Part shown: positions 14,501-22,613 of the stretch, in pieces
How positions within the stretch are numbered: the first letter of the stretch is position 1
Layout of the letters: every line of letters begins with the position of its first letter
Origin: an uncultured Collinsella sp.
GTDB lineage: Bacteria > Actinomycetota > Coriobacteriia > Coriobacteriales > Coriobacteriaceae
DNA length: 32,881 nt
Assembly: GCA_900751695.1 (NCBI GenBank)
Contig: CAADSS010000036.1
Location: forward strand, 1-32,881
Direction of reading: 5' to 3'
Notes under the pieces: generated by a model
The model's input: only the letters and a program-made list of their open reading frames with translations
The model's database searches: none
What the model was told of the DNA's origin: nothing
Program-made: the position numbers and the translations under genes

Positions 14501-16006
14501 ATGTCCAAGAAGCACCTCGATTTCAAGCGCATGCTTGACGATACTGATTTTTCTGACCCCTCAAGCATTGAGCGGTATGCTGCCAATCTCGACGGGATGA
14601 CGTTTCGCGATATTCTCGAGCTTGGCATTGCGCCGGAGGGGGAGAGTGCGCCCAAGGACTTTGGGTCTAAGAAGTACAAGGGCGGTATGGGAACCCTGAT
14701 CGAGGAGCGTTACTTTGGCTACAAAGCCAACAGCGACGATCGGCCGGACTTTCCCGAGGCGGGTGTGGAACTCAAGGCAACATGCTTCGACGTGCTCAAG
14801 GATGGTCGCAAGTCTGCCGGCGAGCGTCTTGTCTTGACGATGATTCCCTACGACCGTCCCGTTTCGCTCGACTACGACAGCTCGCATCTCAAGACCAAGC
14901 TCAGCAATATCCTGCTGATCTACTACGGCCGTGACCGCTCCATCGACAAATACGACCAGCGCATTGAGCGTGCAGTCATGGTTCGTCTGCCCGAAGAGGA
15001 TATGAAGATCATTCGCGCCGACTACGAGAAGATCATTTCGTACATTCAGGATGGTCGCGCGGACGAGCTGTCGGAGGGCATGACCACCTACTTGGGCGCC
15101 TGCACAAAGGGCGCAACCGAAGCGACGATGTGGGTTGACCAGTATTACGAGTACTTCAACACCGATACGGGCGAGATCGAGCACCGTCGCGCGAAGCGTC
15201 GCGCCTTTTCGCTCAAGCGCTCGTATATGGACTACGTGCTCCACACCTATGTCCTCGGTGCACCGCGTATCGGCGAGAGCATCGTTCAAGGCGACGACGA
15301 GTCAATTGATTTCGAAAGCTACGTTACTGCGCTTATCGAGCGCCACTATGGCGAGACCGATCGCCAGATTGCGGAGCAGTACGGCCTGGAGTACACGGGA
15401 AACAAGGCGCAATGGACAACGCTCGTTTATCGCATGCTCGGCATAAAAAACAATGCTGCCGAGGAGTTCGTTAAGGCTGGGATTAACGTCCGTGCTTGTC
15501 GCGTTAATAAGAGGGGGCACATCGAGCAGGCAATGTCCTTCCCTCCGTTTGAGTTTAAGCAGCTAATCAATGAGGACTGGGAGACGTCTTCCTTCCGTGC
15601 GCGCCTTGAGACCAGCCGTTTCTTCTTCGTCGTGTTCCGCGAGGACCACGAGGGGGAGTGGCGCCTTGACCGCTGCCTATTCTGGGCAATGCCGGCAAAC
15701 GAAATCGAAGGCCCCGCAAAGGCTTGCTGGGATGAGACGCGAAAGGTCATTCGCGAGGGCGTTGAGCTCAATCCGTATCGGGATGCAAGCGGAAAGCTCA
15801 AGGTGACCAACAATCTGCCCGGTATGGCGGATAACCCGATTGTCCACGTTCGTCCACATACCTCAAAAGCTGCGTACAGATTCGCCGACGGAACCGAAAT
15901 CGGCGATATTGCGAGGAATGCCTACGAGTTGCCTGACGGACGCTGGATGACCAGACAATCGTTCTGGTTCAACAAAGGCTATCTGGAGCACATCCTGGGG
16001 CTGTAA
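14501..16006 (+). CDS. Sau3AI-type type II restriction endonuclease
   Basis: This 501-residue nuclease of the Sau3AI/MutH family is predicted to cut unmethylated GATC. The N-terminal catalytic domain has the MutH-type motif D-x6-E-x-K in RPDFPEAGVELKAT (D83, E90, K92), preceded by EERYFG. The ELSEGMTTYLGACTKGA and AFSLKRSYM stretches follow Sau3AI closely. The C-terminal half ends in HVRPHT and WMTRQSFWFN, as in Sau3AI, where it is a second, non-catalytic MutH-like domain used for an allosteric second site. The length agrees with Sau3AI (about 490 residues). ATG at 14501 has GAGAGGA 6 bases upstream; an in-frame ATG at 14405 lies inside the operator-like dyad and is rejected. It is divergent from the methyltransferase. 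Confidence 0.93.
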   Translation: MSKKHLDFKRMLDDTDFSDPSSIERYAANLDGMTFRDILELGIAPEGESAPKDFGSKKYKGGMGTLIEERYFGYKANSDDRPDFPEAGVELKATCFDVLKDGRKSAGERLVLTMIPYDRPVSLDYDSSHLKTKLSNILLIYYGRDRSIDKYDQRIERAVMVRLPEEDMKIIRADYEKIISYIQDGRADELSEGMTTYLGACTKGATEATMWVDQYYEYFNTDTGEIEHRRAKRRAFSLKRSYMDYVLHTYVLGAPRIGESIVQGDDESIDFESYVTALIERHYGETDRQIAEQYGLEYTGNKAQWTTLVYRMLGIKNNAAEEFVKAGINVRACRVNKRGHIEQAMSFPPFEFKQLINEDWETSSFRARLETSRFFFVVFREDHEGEWRLDRCLFWAMPANEIEGPAKACWDETRKVIREGVELNPYRDASGKLKVTNNLPGMADNPIVHVRPHTSKAAYRFADGTEIGDIARNAYELPDGRWMTRQSFWFNKGYLEHILGL

Positions 16007-16060
16007 GCCTTCGAGTCGGCAATTCAACTACCTGTGCATACTCGATTTTCGAGCCTTGCC

Positions 16061-16747
16061 CTACAGGTAGATTCCCTCGAACAGGGTCTTGTGGAACTCG
16101 GCGTGGTGGTCGCGTGCCCAGGTAAAGAGCGCCTGGTCAAAATTGGTGCGCGTGGCCGGGACGCCAAAGACGCCGGCAACTTCGACGCGCACAAACTCCA
16201 GTGCCGGTAGCTTGTTGATGGCAGTGAGGGCAAACGGGGACGAGGGCTCCTCGAACAGATAGCGGCTGCCTTGCAGCGCGTCGCAACTGGTGCACGTGTT
16301 GCCGAGCGACGGGGCTTTGGAGGCTCGCGCGCCTACGGGCTTGTAGCCGCAGCGCTTATGAAGGTAGTCGCGGATCTCGCCCGGCACGCAGCCAAGAGTG
16401 GGCACGATGGCGAGTGCGTTGGCGCTGGCCGTGTCGATGGCAATGTGCCCGGCTTCGTTAGGCGCGTGCGCGATGGCGATGCTCTCGTCGTTATCGGTTC
16501 GATAGGGAATGCCGAAGGCCGCGACCGAGGTCTCTTTGTGACACTTCCAGCACTCGCGCTTGCCCAGTACTAGATATATATACGGCGCTGAGGGGTCGGA
16601 TCGGTCAACGCCGGGCAGCCACTCGGCAAAGGGCTCGGGGTTAACGCCGCTGGGTACATACCAGATCTTCTTAGCCCGATCCCACTTGGCGCCCAGGGCC
16701 TTGGCCTCGTCTTTGTGCGAAAAGGGAACATCGAGCTCGGTGCGCAT
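16061..16747 (-). CDS. DUF5710-domain protein with two CxxC pairs
   Basis: This 228-residue protein begins with a DUF5710-type module (about residues 3-45; DVPFSHKDEAKALGAKWDRAKKIWYVP), a small fold also seen at the ends of DNA primases and mobile-element proteins and thought to bind nucleic acid. Two CxxC pairs (C66/C69 and C152/C155) probably form one zinc site. The remainder is not recognised. The start at 16747 has AAGGAG 7 bases upstream; longer frames run into DNA with poor coding character. The gene is convergent with the nuclease gene and the last protein gene before the tRNA. Its biological role is unknown. Confidence 0.8.
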   Translation of the reverse strand: MRTELDVPFSHKDEAKALGAKWDRAKKIWYVPSGVNPEPFAEWLPGVDRSDPSAPYIYLVLGKRECWKCHKETSVAAFGIPYRTDNDESIAIAHAPNEAGHIAIDTASANALAIVPTLGCVPGEIRDYLHKRCGYKPVGARASKAPSLGNTCTSCDALQGSRYLFEEPSSPFALTAINKLPALEFVRVEVAGVFGVPATRTNFDQALFTWARDHHAEFHKTLFEGIYL

Positions 16748-17093
16748 GGCGGCTCCTTGGTGCTGCAGGTGCAAGTGGCTCAAGGATACCGCAGGGCGCA
16801 GACATCGCGGCGTTTTGCTGAGAAGTTGCGGTGCGGATGGGTTCGAGACGTGTTGGTCTCGGCCTCGGTGGCTATTGGGGCGGTTTTGATTGACTACGGA
16901 GTCAGCCGGGATAGGCACTTGGGTCGCTGACGCGGTTTTGTACATGGGCAGGGTGGTTGGAGCAGTTTGCGGCGCAGTTTTGTGCCCGGCTGTTGTTGAT
17001 GCTGGGGTATTGAATTTGTTTGGCAGCCATTCGTCAGGTGAATTGATGTTACGTTGCGATGACGGTTGGGGTTGCCAGCGGATTTGGCGACAT
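16748..17093. other. 346-base non-coding stretch
   Basis: No gene, repeat or structured RNA is recognised between the DUF5710 gene and the tRNA terminator. A TATCCT on the minus strand at 16783-16788 could be the -10 of the DUF5710 gene. Confidence 0.5.
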
Positions 17094-17130
17094 AAAACAA
17101 AACAGCTCAGAGACATAGCCTCTGAGCTGT
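17094..17130 (-). terminator. Intrinsic terminator after tRNA-Val
   Basis: An 11-bp perfect stem (17102-17112 with 17120-17130) has a 7-base loop and is followed on the minus strand by TTTTGTTTT. It begins 8 bases after the encoded CCA. Confidence 0.9.
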
Positions 17131-17137
17131 GAACATT

Positions 17138-17212
17138 TGGTGGGCGTTAGAAGATTTGAACTTCTGACCTCTTCCGTGTCAGGGAAGCGCTCTCCCCCTG
17201 AGCTAAACGCCC
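17138..17212 (-). tRNA. tRNA-Val (anticodon GAC)
   Basis: The 75-base gene folds as a complete cloverleaf: acceptor GGGCGTT/AACGCCC, D stem GCTC/GAGC, anticodon stem CTTCC/GGAAG around CTGACAC (anticodon GAC), T stem AGAAG/CTTCT with loop TTCAAAT, discriminator A, and an encoded CCA. It has its own promoter and terminator, so it is a single-gene transcript. It borders the accessory region. Confidence 0.96.
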
Positions 17213-17241
17213 GATCAAGGGTGCGCAAGCGCGCAAGGGAT

Positions 17242-17270
17242 AATATAACGGAGCCTGAACTCGGTGGCAA
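17242..17270 (-). promoter_or_regulatory. Promoter of tRNA-Val
   Basis: On the minus strand, TTGCCA (-35, 17265-17270) and TATATT (-10, 17242-17247) are separated by 17 bases. The mature tRNA begins 29 bases after the -10. Confidence 0.8.
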
Positions 17271-17501
17271 GAACATTTTTAAAAATCGCTTACATTGTGG
17301 AATTCGGGGGCTTTGTCATATCCATTTCAAAAGAGTCTGCTGCCTCGATTTGGCTGTCGACCAATGCAAAGCCATTGCGGTATCGAGCTATGGAAAGACG
17401 CCTAAGGAATTGTCCTACCGATAAGCGGACAAGCCTCCAGCTGGTGCCTTCGCCGTGGTAAGGTAAGCCGAATTGCTTCCAGACTGTTTCGGGGGAGTGG
17501 G
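17271..17501. other. Non-coding stretch before the EamA gene
   Basis: It is A/T-richer at the left. Apart from the GGGGGAG ribosome-binding site before 17502, no motif is recognised. Confidence 0.4.
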
Positions 17502-18524
17502 ATGAGCAAAGAGTGTGTCGAGCAGGTCGAAGGCGCAGGGGCTTCGGTGCCGATGACCGATATATCGAACATTGATGTGCCCGAGGGCACCGACGAGCTC
17601 AGCCGCAACACCCGTCGCGCCTGGCGCGAGCGCCTTAACGATGCGTCGTCGCGCAAGATGATCACGGGCGTCTTGGCTACGCTGGTGGGCGGTTCGTTTT
17701 GGGGCTTCTCGGGCACCAGCGCGAGCTTTCTGTTCGATACCTACCACGTCGACACCTTGTGGCTTATGAGCGTGCGTCAGATTCTCGCCGGTCTACTCTT
17801 TATGGCCGTGGTTGTTACGCGCGACCGCGAGCGCCTGGTCAAGCTCTGGACCACACCCGCCGATTGCAAGCAGCTGCTGCTCTTTACCGCTTTTGGCCTG
17901 CTGTTCAACCAGTTTTGCTATCTTTCGGCCGTGCGCCTGACGAACGCCGGAACCGCGACGGTGCTCCAGTGCCTGCAGCTCGTTATCATCATGGGCTACG
18001 CCTGCGTGACCGATCGCCGCATGCCGCGCACTCGCGAAGTCATCGGCATTGGCCTGGCTCTGGGTGGAACCTTTTTAATCGCCACCGGCGGCGACCCCAC
18101 CAGCCTGAATATCTCGCCGCTTGGCCTGGCAGCAGGTCTTATGTGCGCGGTCAGCGCCGCGTGTATGGCGGTGATTCCCGCCAAGATCCTGCCCGAATAC
18201 GGCAGCCCCATCGTCACGGGCTCGGCAATGCTCACGGCGGGCGTGGTCTCGTGCGTCTTCGTGCAGCCTTGGGCACATATGCCGGCGCTCGACGCCGCCG
18301 GTATCGAGGCGCTCGCGGTGTTCGTGGTTATCGGCTCGTTTTTTGCTTACATGCTCTATATGCAGGGCGTTAAGGACATCGGCTCGGTGCGTGCGAGCCT
18401 CATTGGAACTGTGGAGCCGGTTTCGGCGACCATCACCAGCGCCGTTATGCTGGGCACGGTGTTTTTGCCGACCGACCTTATCGGCTTTGCCATGATCGTC
18501 GTGATGATGTTCCTCACGGTGTAG
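17502..18524 (+). CDS. EamA-family (DMT superfamily) transporter
   Basis: This 340-residue inner-membrane protein has a hydrophilic N-terminal extension of about 50 residues, then about ten membrane segments in two EamA repeats. The first repeat runs from GVLATLVGGSFWGFSGTSASFLF to about residue 195. The second begins near SPLGLAAGLMCAVSAACMAVI and ends with the typical GSVRASLIGTVEPVSATITSAVMLG. DMT proteins export amino acids or other small metabolites; the substrate cannot be read from sequence. The ATG has GGGGGAG 7 bases upstream. The gene stands alone, with 149 bases and no clear terminator before the next gene. Confidence 0.92.
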   Translation: MSKECVEQVEGAGASVPMTDISNIDVPEGTDELSRNTRRAWRERLNDASSRKMITGVLATLVGGSFWGFSGTSASFLFDTYHVDTLWLMSVRQILAGLLFMAVVVTRDRERLVKLWTTPADCKQLLLFTAFGLLFNQFCYLSAVRLTNAGTATVLQCLQLVIIMGYACVTDRRMPRTREVIGIGLALGGTFLIATGGDPTSLNISPLGLAAGLMCAVSAACMAVIPAKILPEYGSPIVTGSAMLTAGVVSCVFVQPWAHMPALDAAGIEALAVFVVIGSFFAYMLYMQGVKDIGSVRASLIGTVEPVSATITSAVMLGTVFLPTDLIGFAMIVVMMFLTV

Positions 18525-18673
18525 CTGGCGCCTCCGCCAAGACAGAAAAGGTGTTGTGCCGCATTTTCGCCAATTGATGTCCGTGTCTGGAGTTTAGCTG
18601 TCGATGCTCAAAATGCCATAAACTAGTAGCGTTATGGACTTTTTCATTGCGACTCAATTGCGAGGATTTCTTT

Positions 18674-20986
18674 ATGGCTGGTAATCACTTTAAGGGCAGC
18701 GATAGCGGCCGTCCTGCAGTTCCGCCGCGTCCGAACGGGGCTGGTAAGGCCGGCACGCCGGGCGGCGCTGGACAGGGCGGTTCCGGTAAGCGCGTGTCCC
18801 CGGGCGAGACGGCGATGTTTACCGCTCTGTACGAGCAGTCTCAAAAGGCAAAAAAGACCGGCCGTGCAAGAGGGAATGTCTTTGCGGGCGGTGCAACCTC
18901 CACGTCGCAGCCGAGCGGGGCTCCTTCGGTACCTGCGAACAACGCAGGTGCTGCCAACGCCGCGAATACCGCCGGCAACGTTAATGCCGGCAAGGCCGCC
19001 AACAATACTCCCTCTGCCGGTGGCGCGGGGCTTACGGGTAACCTTGGCACGATCTACACCGGCGCCTCCGAGACTGGCACGTTCGCCCGCCTGGATGATA
19101 GCGGTGCCGAGTTTGCGGGCTCGGGTTCCAAGGAAGATTATTACGATTTTGGCTTGAACTACGGTAGCGACGCTTCGTCGAGTTCGACCTCTGACGGTCT
19201 GGTCCGTCATCGCCATCGCAAGGGCGAGCGCAAAAAGCGTCACACCGGCGCCATTATTGCCGCTGTAGTCGCGGTGCTTCTCGTTGCGCTTGGCGCAAGC
19301 GGCTTTATGCTGCTTAACTCGGCAAAGACCGTAAAGAGCGAAGCGAAGGAGGCTGTCGAGATCGTCGGTGGCCTTAAGGACAAGGTCACGTCGGGCGATT
19401 TTTCGACGCTGCCTGACGACGCGAAGAAGATCGATGAGCTCTGCGACAGCATGAAGGCGGAGACTTCGAGCCCGCTGTGGACGGCGGCTTCGTTTATCCC
19501 GGTGTATGGCAGTGACATCAACGCAGCCCGCACCATGATTGATGCCCTGTCCGATGTCTCGAGCAACGCGCTGGTTCCCATGGCCGACAACCTTTCGCAG
19601 GCCACGCCCGGCAAGCTGTTCCAGGACGGCATGATTAACGTGTCCGCGCTGCAGGCGGTCGCCGATTCGCTTTCCAGCAGCTCGAAGGTGTTCAAGAGCG
19701 CCAACGAGAAGGTCCAGGGCATTGGCGATACTCATATTTCCCAGGTGACCGAGCTGGTCGATAAGGCCAAGGACGGCTTTGCCACCCTCAACGGTGCGGT
19801 TGACGCGGCGGAGAAGGTCGCCCCCGTCCTTCCCCAGATGCTCGGCGCCAACGGCCAGACGCGCAACTACCTTATGTACGCCATGAACAACGTCGAGATT
19901 CGTGCCTGCGGCGGCTTTGGCGGTTCGCAGGGTCTGATTTCGGTCACCGACGGCCAGATGTCGATTGGCGAGTTTGTTCCCTGCATTGCGCGCAGCAAAG
20001 ACGAGGCGGTTGAGAGCGTCGACGAAGAAGATGAGACGCTGTTTGGTGACCACAGCAACCTATACATCTCGGGCAACACCTATTCGCCCGACTGGCCCCG
20101 TAATTCACAGCGTGTCGCCGCGCTGTGGAAGTCTGAATATGGTCAGGACGTCGATGGCGTCATTGGTATCGATCCGGTATTCCTGCAGTATCTGTTGGGC
20201 CTCGTGGGTAATGTTTCACTGCCCGACGGTACAGTCGTTGACGGTACTAACGCGGCGAAGGTGCTTATGCATGATGTGTACTGGAACTATCCGGTCGAGG
20301 AGTCGGACGGCATCTTTGCATCCGTCGCCAGCGCTGCCTTTGACAAGATCCTTGGCGGTATCGGCGACGTCGATGTTGCGAACCTTGTCAGCGCCGTTGA
20401 GCGCGGTGCCGAAGAGGGCCGCCTGATCGCGTGGATGAAAAACGATGACGAGCAGAACGCTATCAAGGAGATGAACATCGACGCCTCACTGCCCGATCCG
20501 GATGACCCGAGTGAAGATCCCGTTGCTGGTGTCTACTTTAACAACCTGAGCTTCTCCAAGCTCGACTGGTATCTGAACGCCGATACGCAGATTGGTCAGG
20601 GCGTGAAGAACGGCGACGGCGCTTGCTCGTATCGCATCACCGTTACCCTGACGAACATCATGACGCAGGAGGAGGCAGGTAAGCTGCCCGACTACGTAGC
20701 GGCCAGCGCGCCTGGGACCTCCCGTGACGATGAGCGCTTGTATGTATCACTGTTTGCGCCGACAGGCGGCAGCATTACCGATCTAACCGTCGAGGGGACT
20801 CAGTTTGGACTGTTCGCTGCCACTTGGCACGGAGTTCCCTGCTATTCAGGAACCGTTGACCTGCATGCTGGCGAGACGACGACGATCACGTATACGCTGA
20901 CCACGTCGGCCGAGGCGGGGGACAAGCCGCTTACGCTGCGTCAGACTCCTACATGCCAGGCGGCTCGCGACAGCGCGTCGGCGTAG
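18674..20986 (+). CDS. DUF4012-domain membrane-anchored protein
   Basis: This 770-residue protein has three visible parts. Residues 1-190 are low-complexity and rich in Gly, Ala, Asn, Pro and Ser, ending in a basic stretch (RHRHRKGERKKRH). One membrane helix follows (about 191-215; TGAIIAAVVAVLLVALGASGF). The rest, about 555 residues, is predicted to be extracellular and carries the DUF4012 region (YLMYAMNNVEIRACGGFGGSQG, SPDWPRNSQRVAALW, GVIGIDPVFLQYLLGLVG). DUF4012 proteins are widespread in actinobacteria and often sit near cell-wall or polysaccharide genes; their activity is unknown. The ATG at 18674 with GCGAGGA upstream is preferred over an in-frame TTG nine codons earlier. The next gene is glmM, a cell-wall precursor enzyme. 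Confidence 0.88.
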   Translation: MAGNHFKGSDSGRPAVPPRPNGAGKAGTPGGAGQGGSGKRVSPGETAMFTALYEQSQKAKKTGRARGNVFAGGATSTSQPSGAPSVPANNAGAANAANTAGNVNAGKAANNTPSAGGAGLTGNLGTIYTGASETGTFARLDDSGAEFAGSGSKEDYYDFGLNYGSDASSSSTSDGLVRHRHRKGERKKRHTGAIIAAVVAVLLVALGASGFMLLNSAKTVKSEAKEAVEIVGGLKDKVTSGDFSTLPDDAKKIDELCDSMKAETSSPLWTAASFIPVYGSDINAARTMIDALSDVSSNALVPMADNLSQATPGKLFQDGMINVSALQAVADSLSSSSKVFKSANEKVQGIGDTHISQVTELVDKAKDGFATLNGAVDAAEKVAPVLPQMLGANGQTRNYLMYAMNNVEIRACGGFGGSQGLISVTDGQMSIGEFVPCIARSKDEAVESVDEEDETLFGDHSNLYISGNTYSPDWPRNSQRVAALWKSEYGQDVDGVIGIDPVFLQYLLGLVGNVSLPDGTVVDGTNAAKVLMHDVYWNYPVEESDGIFASVASAAFDKILGGIGDVDVANLVSAVERGAEEGRLIAWMKNDDEQNAIKEMNIDASLPDPDDPSEDPVAGVYFNNLSFSKLDWYLNADTQIGQGVKNGDGACSYRITVTLTNIMTQEEAGKLPDYVAASAPGTSRDDERLYVSLFAPTGGSITDLTVEGTQFGLFAATWHGVPCYSGTVDLHAGETTTITYTLTTSAEAGDKPLTLRQTPTCQAARDSASA

Positions 20987-21023
20987 GGTTTTTCTGGTAG
21001 TGCAGATAATCGAGTACCATTTT

Positions 21024-21056
21024 GGGGCGGACAGGCAATCTGTTCGCCCCTATTTT
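21024..21056 (+). terminator. Intrinsic terminator between the DUF4012 gene and glmM
   Basis: GGGGCGGACAG and CTGTTCGCCCC (21024-21034 with 21040-21050) pair with one G-U wobble around GCAAT, followed by TATTTT. It sits directly before the glmM ribosome-binding site. A GATAAT at 21005-21010 could be a -10 for glmM, in which case the hairpin would be in its leader. Confidence 0.7.
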
Positions 21057-21069
21057 GTAAGGAGAGCGC

Positions 21070-22401
21070 ATGAAGTACTTTGGCACCGACGGCTTTCGCG
21101 GTGAGGCCAACGTTGGGCTGACGGTAGAGCACGCTTATAAGATTGGCCGTTTTGTGGGCTGGTATTACGGCGCCAACCGCGAGCGCAAGGCACGCGTGAT
21201 CGTGGGCAAGGACACGCGTCGCTCGAGTTATATGTTTGAGGCGGCGCTGGTGAGCGGCCTGGTCGCGAGCGGTGCGGACGCCTATATGCTGCACGTGATC
21301 CCCACGCCGGGCGTAGCGCATCAGACTGTGGAAGGCTGCTTCGATTGCGGCATCATGATCAGCGCGAGCCACAACCCGTTTTGCGATAACGGCATTAAGC
21401 TCGTCAACAGCGACGGCTTTAAGATGGACGAGGACGTGCTGGAGCTCATCGAGGACTACATCGATGGCAAGAGCGAAGTTCCGCTGGCCACGGGCAACCA
21501 CATCGGTGCCACGGTGGACTACATGCAGGGCCGCAACCGCTACATTGCTTCGCTCATTGCAAGTGCGAACTTTTCGCTGCAGGGCGTCAAGATCGGTATC
21601 GACTGCGCCAACGGCTCGGCTTCCTCGGTGGCCAAGCCGGTGTTTGACGCGCTCGGTGCCGACGTGCGCGTGATCAATGCCGCGCCCGATGGTTTTAACA
21701 TCAACGTCGATTGCGGCTCCACGCATATGGAGCGCCTGCAGCGCCATGTGGTGGAGCAGGGCCTGGACGTGGGCTTTGCCTATGACGGCGATGCCGACCG
21801 TTGCCTGGCCGTGGATGAACGCGGTCGCGTGGTAGACGGCGACCAGATCCTGTACGTGTGCGGCGTGTATCTGAACAAGCACGGGCGTCTCTCGGGCGGT
21901 ACCGTGGTGCCGACGATCGCCAGCAACTTTGGCCTGATCAAGTCGTTGGAGCTTGCCGGCCTGAGTGCCGTGACCAGCGGCGTGGGCGACCGTCACGTGT
22001 ATGCCAAGATGCGCGAGGGCGGCTACAGCCTGGGCGGCGAGCAGACGGGCCATACGATCTTTGGCGATATCGAGCGCACGGGCGACGGCATTATGACCTC
22101 GCTGCGCGTGATGGAAGTGATTCGTGCCGAGCGCGAGACGCTCTCGCAGCTCACGGCTCCGTGCAAGCTGCTGCCACAGGCGCAGGTGGCCGTGCACGTG
22201 GCGGACAAGGACGCCGCGCTCGAGAATATGGGCGTGCAGAACGCCATCGCCGAGGCCGAGGCTGCGCTGGCAGGCGAGGGCCGCGTGCTCGTGCGCAAGA
22301 GCGGAACCGAGTCGGTTATCCGCGTGCTGGCCGAGGCGCCCGACCAAGCATCCGCCGATGCCGCCATGAAGCGCATCGCCAACGCGCTCGAGGCTTTATA
22401 G
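21070..22401 (+). CDS. glmM: Phosphoglucosamine mutase GlmM
   Basis: This 443-residue alpha-D-phosphohexomutase converts glucosamine 6-phosphate to glucosamine 1-phosphate on the route to UDP-GlcNAc, peptidoglycan and other surface polymers. The active-site serine is S100 in ISASHNP, the metal loop is DGDADR (239-244), the sugar-binding loop is GEQTGH (323-328), and the phosphate-binding loop is RKSGTESVIRV near the C-terminus. The N-terminus MKYFGTDGFRG is typical of GlmM. The ATG has AAGGAG at good spacing. The length agrees with the family. The stop codon lies inside the left arm of a perfect hairpin. Confidence 0.96.
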   Translation: MKYFGTDGFRGEANVGLTVEHAYKIGRFVGWYYGANRERKARVIVGKDTRRSSYMFEAALVSGLVASGADAYMLHVIPTPGVAHQTVEGCFDCGIMISASHNPFCDNGIKLVNSDGFKMDEDVLELIEDYIDGKSEVPLATGNHIGATVDYMQGRNRYIASLIASANFSLQGVKIGIDCANGSASSVAKPVFDALGADVRVINAAPDGFNINVDCGSTHMERLQRHVVEQGLDVGFAYDGDADRCLAVDERGRVVDGDQILYVCGVYLNKHGRLSGGTVVPTIASNFGLIKSLELAGLSAVTSGVGDRHVYAKMREGGYSLGGEQTGHTIFGDIERTGDGIMTSLRVMEVIRAERETLSQLTAPCKLLPQAQVAVHVADKDAALENMGVQNAIAEAEAALAGEGRVLVRKSGTESVIRVLAEAPDQASADAAMKRIANALEAL

Positions 22402-22429
22402 CTACGCGGTTTTACCAAACCGCGTAGCT
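22400..22429 (+). terminator. Perfect hairpin at the glmM stop codon
   Basis: A 13-bp perfect stem (22400-22412 with 22417-22429) has a 4-base loop and overlaps the stop codon. There is no T-tract after it, so it may protect the 3' end rather than terminate by itself. Confidence 0.5.
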
Positions 22430-22477
22430 GCTCGACGCTGCAAACGGCCCCAAGCGGCAATCTGACGTTCAATTTCA

Positions 22478-22537
22478 CCCGGCACTTGGGGACGTTCCTA
22501 TTGTGCCGGCATGAAAGGAACGTCCCCAAGTGCCGGG
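22478..22537. repeat. REP-like 22-bp perfect inverted repeat
   Basis: Bases 22478-22499 are the exact reverse complement of 22516-22537, around a 16-base loop. The arms contain CACTTGGGGACGTTCCT. This type of intergenic palindrome is common in gut actinobacteria and is probably spread by REP-associated tyrosine transposases, by inference; no such transposase is in the window. Confidence 0.7.
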
Positions 22538-22552
22538 TCTCTGGCTTAGATG

Positions 22553-22591
22553 AAAAAGGGGCGCCGCGGAACCAACCCGCGGCGCCCCTTT
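22553..22591 (-). terminator. Intrinsic terminator of the M32 carboxypeptidase gene
   Basis: A 15-bp perfect, very G+C-rich stem (22555-22569 with 22577-22591) is followed on the minus strand by a T-tract. It starts 22 bases after the carboxypeptidase stop codon. Confidence 0.85.
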
Positions 22592-22613
22592 GCGGTGGCG
22601 TGTCGCCTAAGCT

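Noticed and set aside
17138..17212. Phage or island attachment site at the tRNA-Val 3' end
   Set aside because: No second copy of the tRNA end and no integrase were found in the window.
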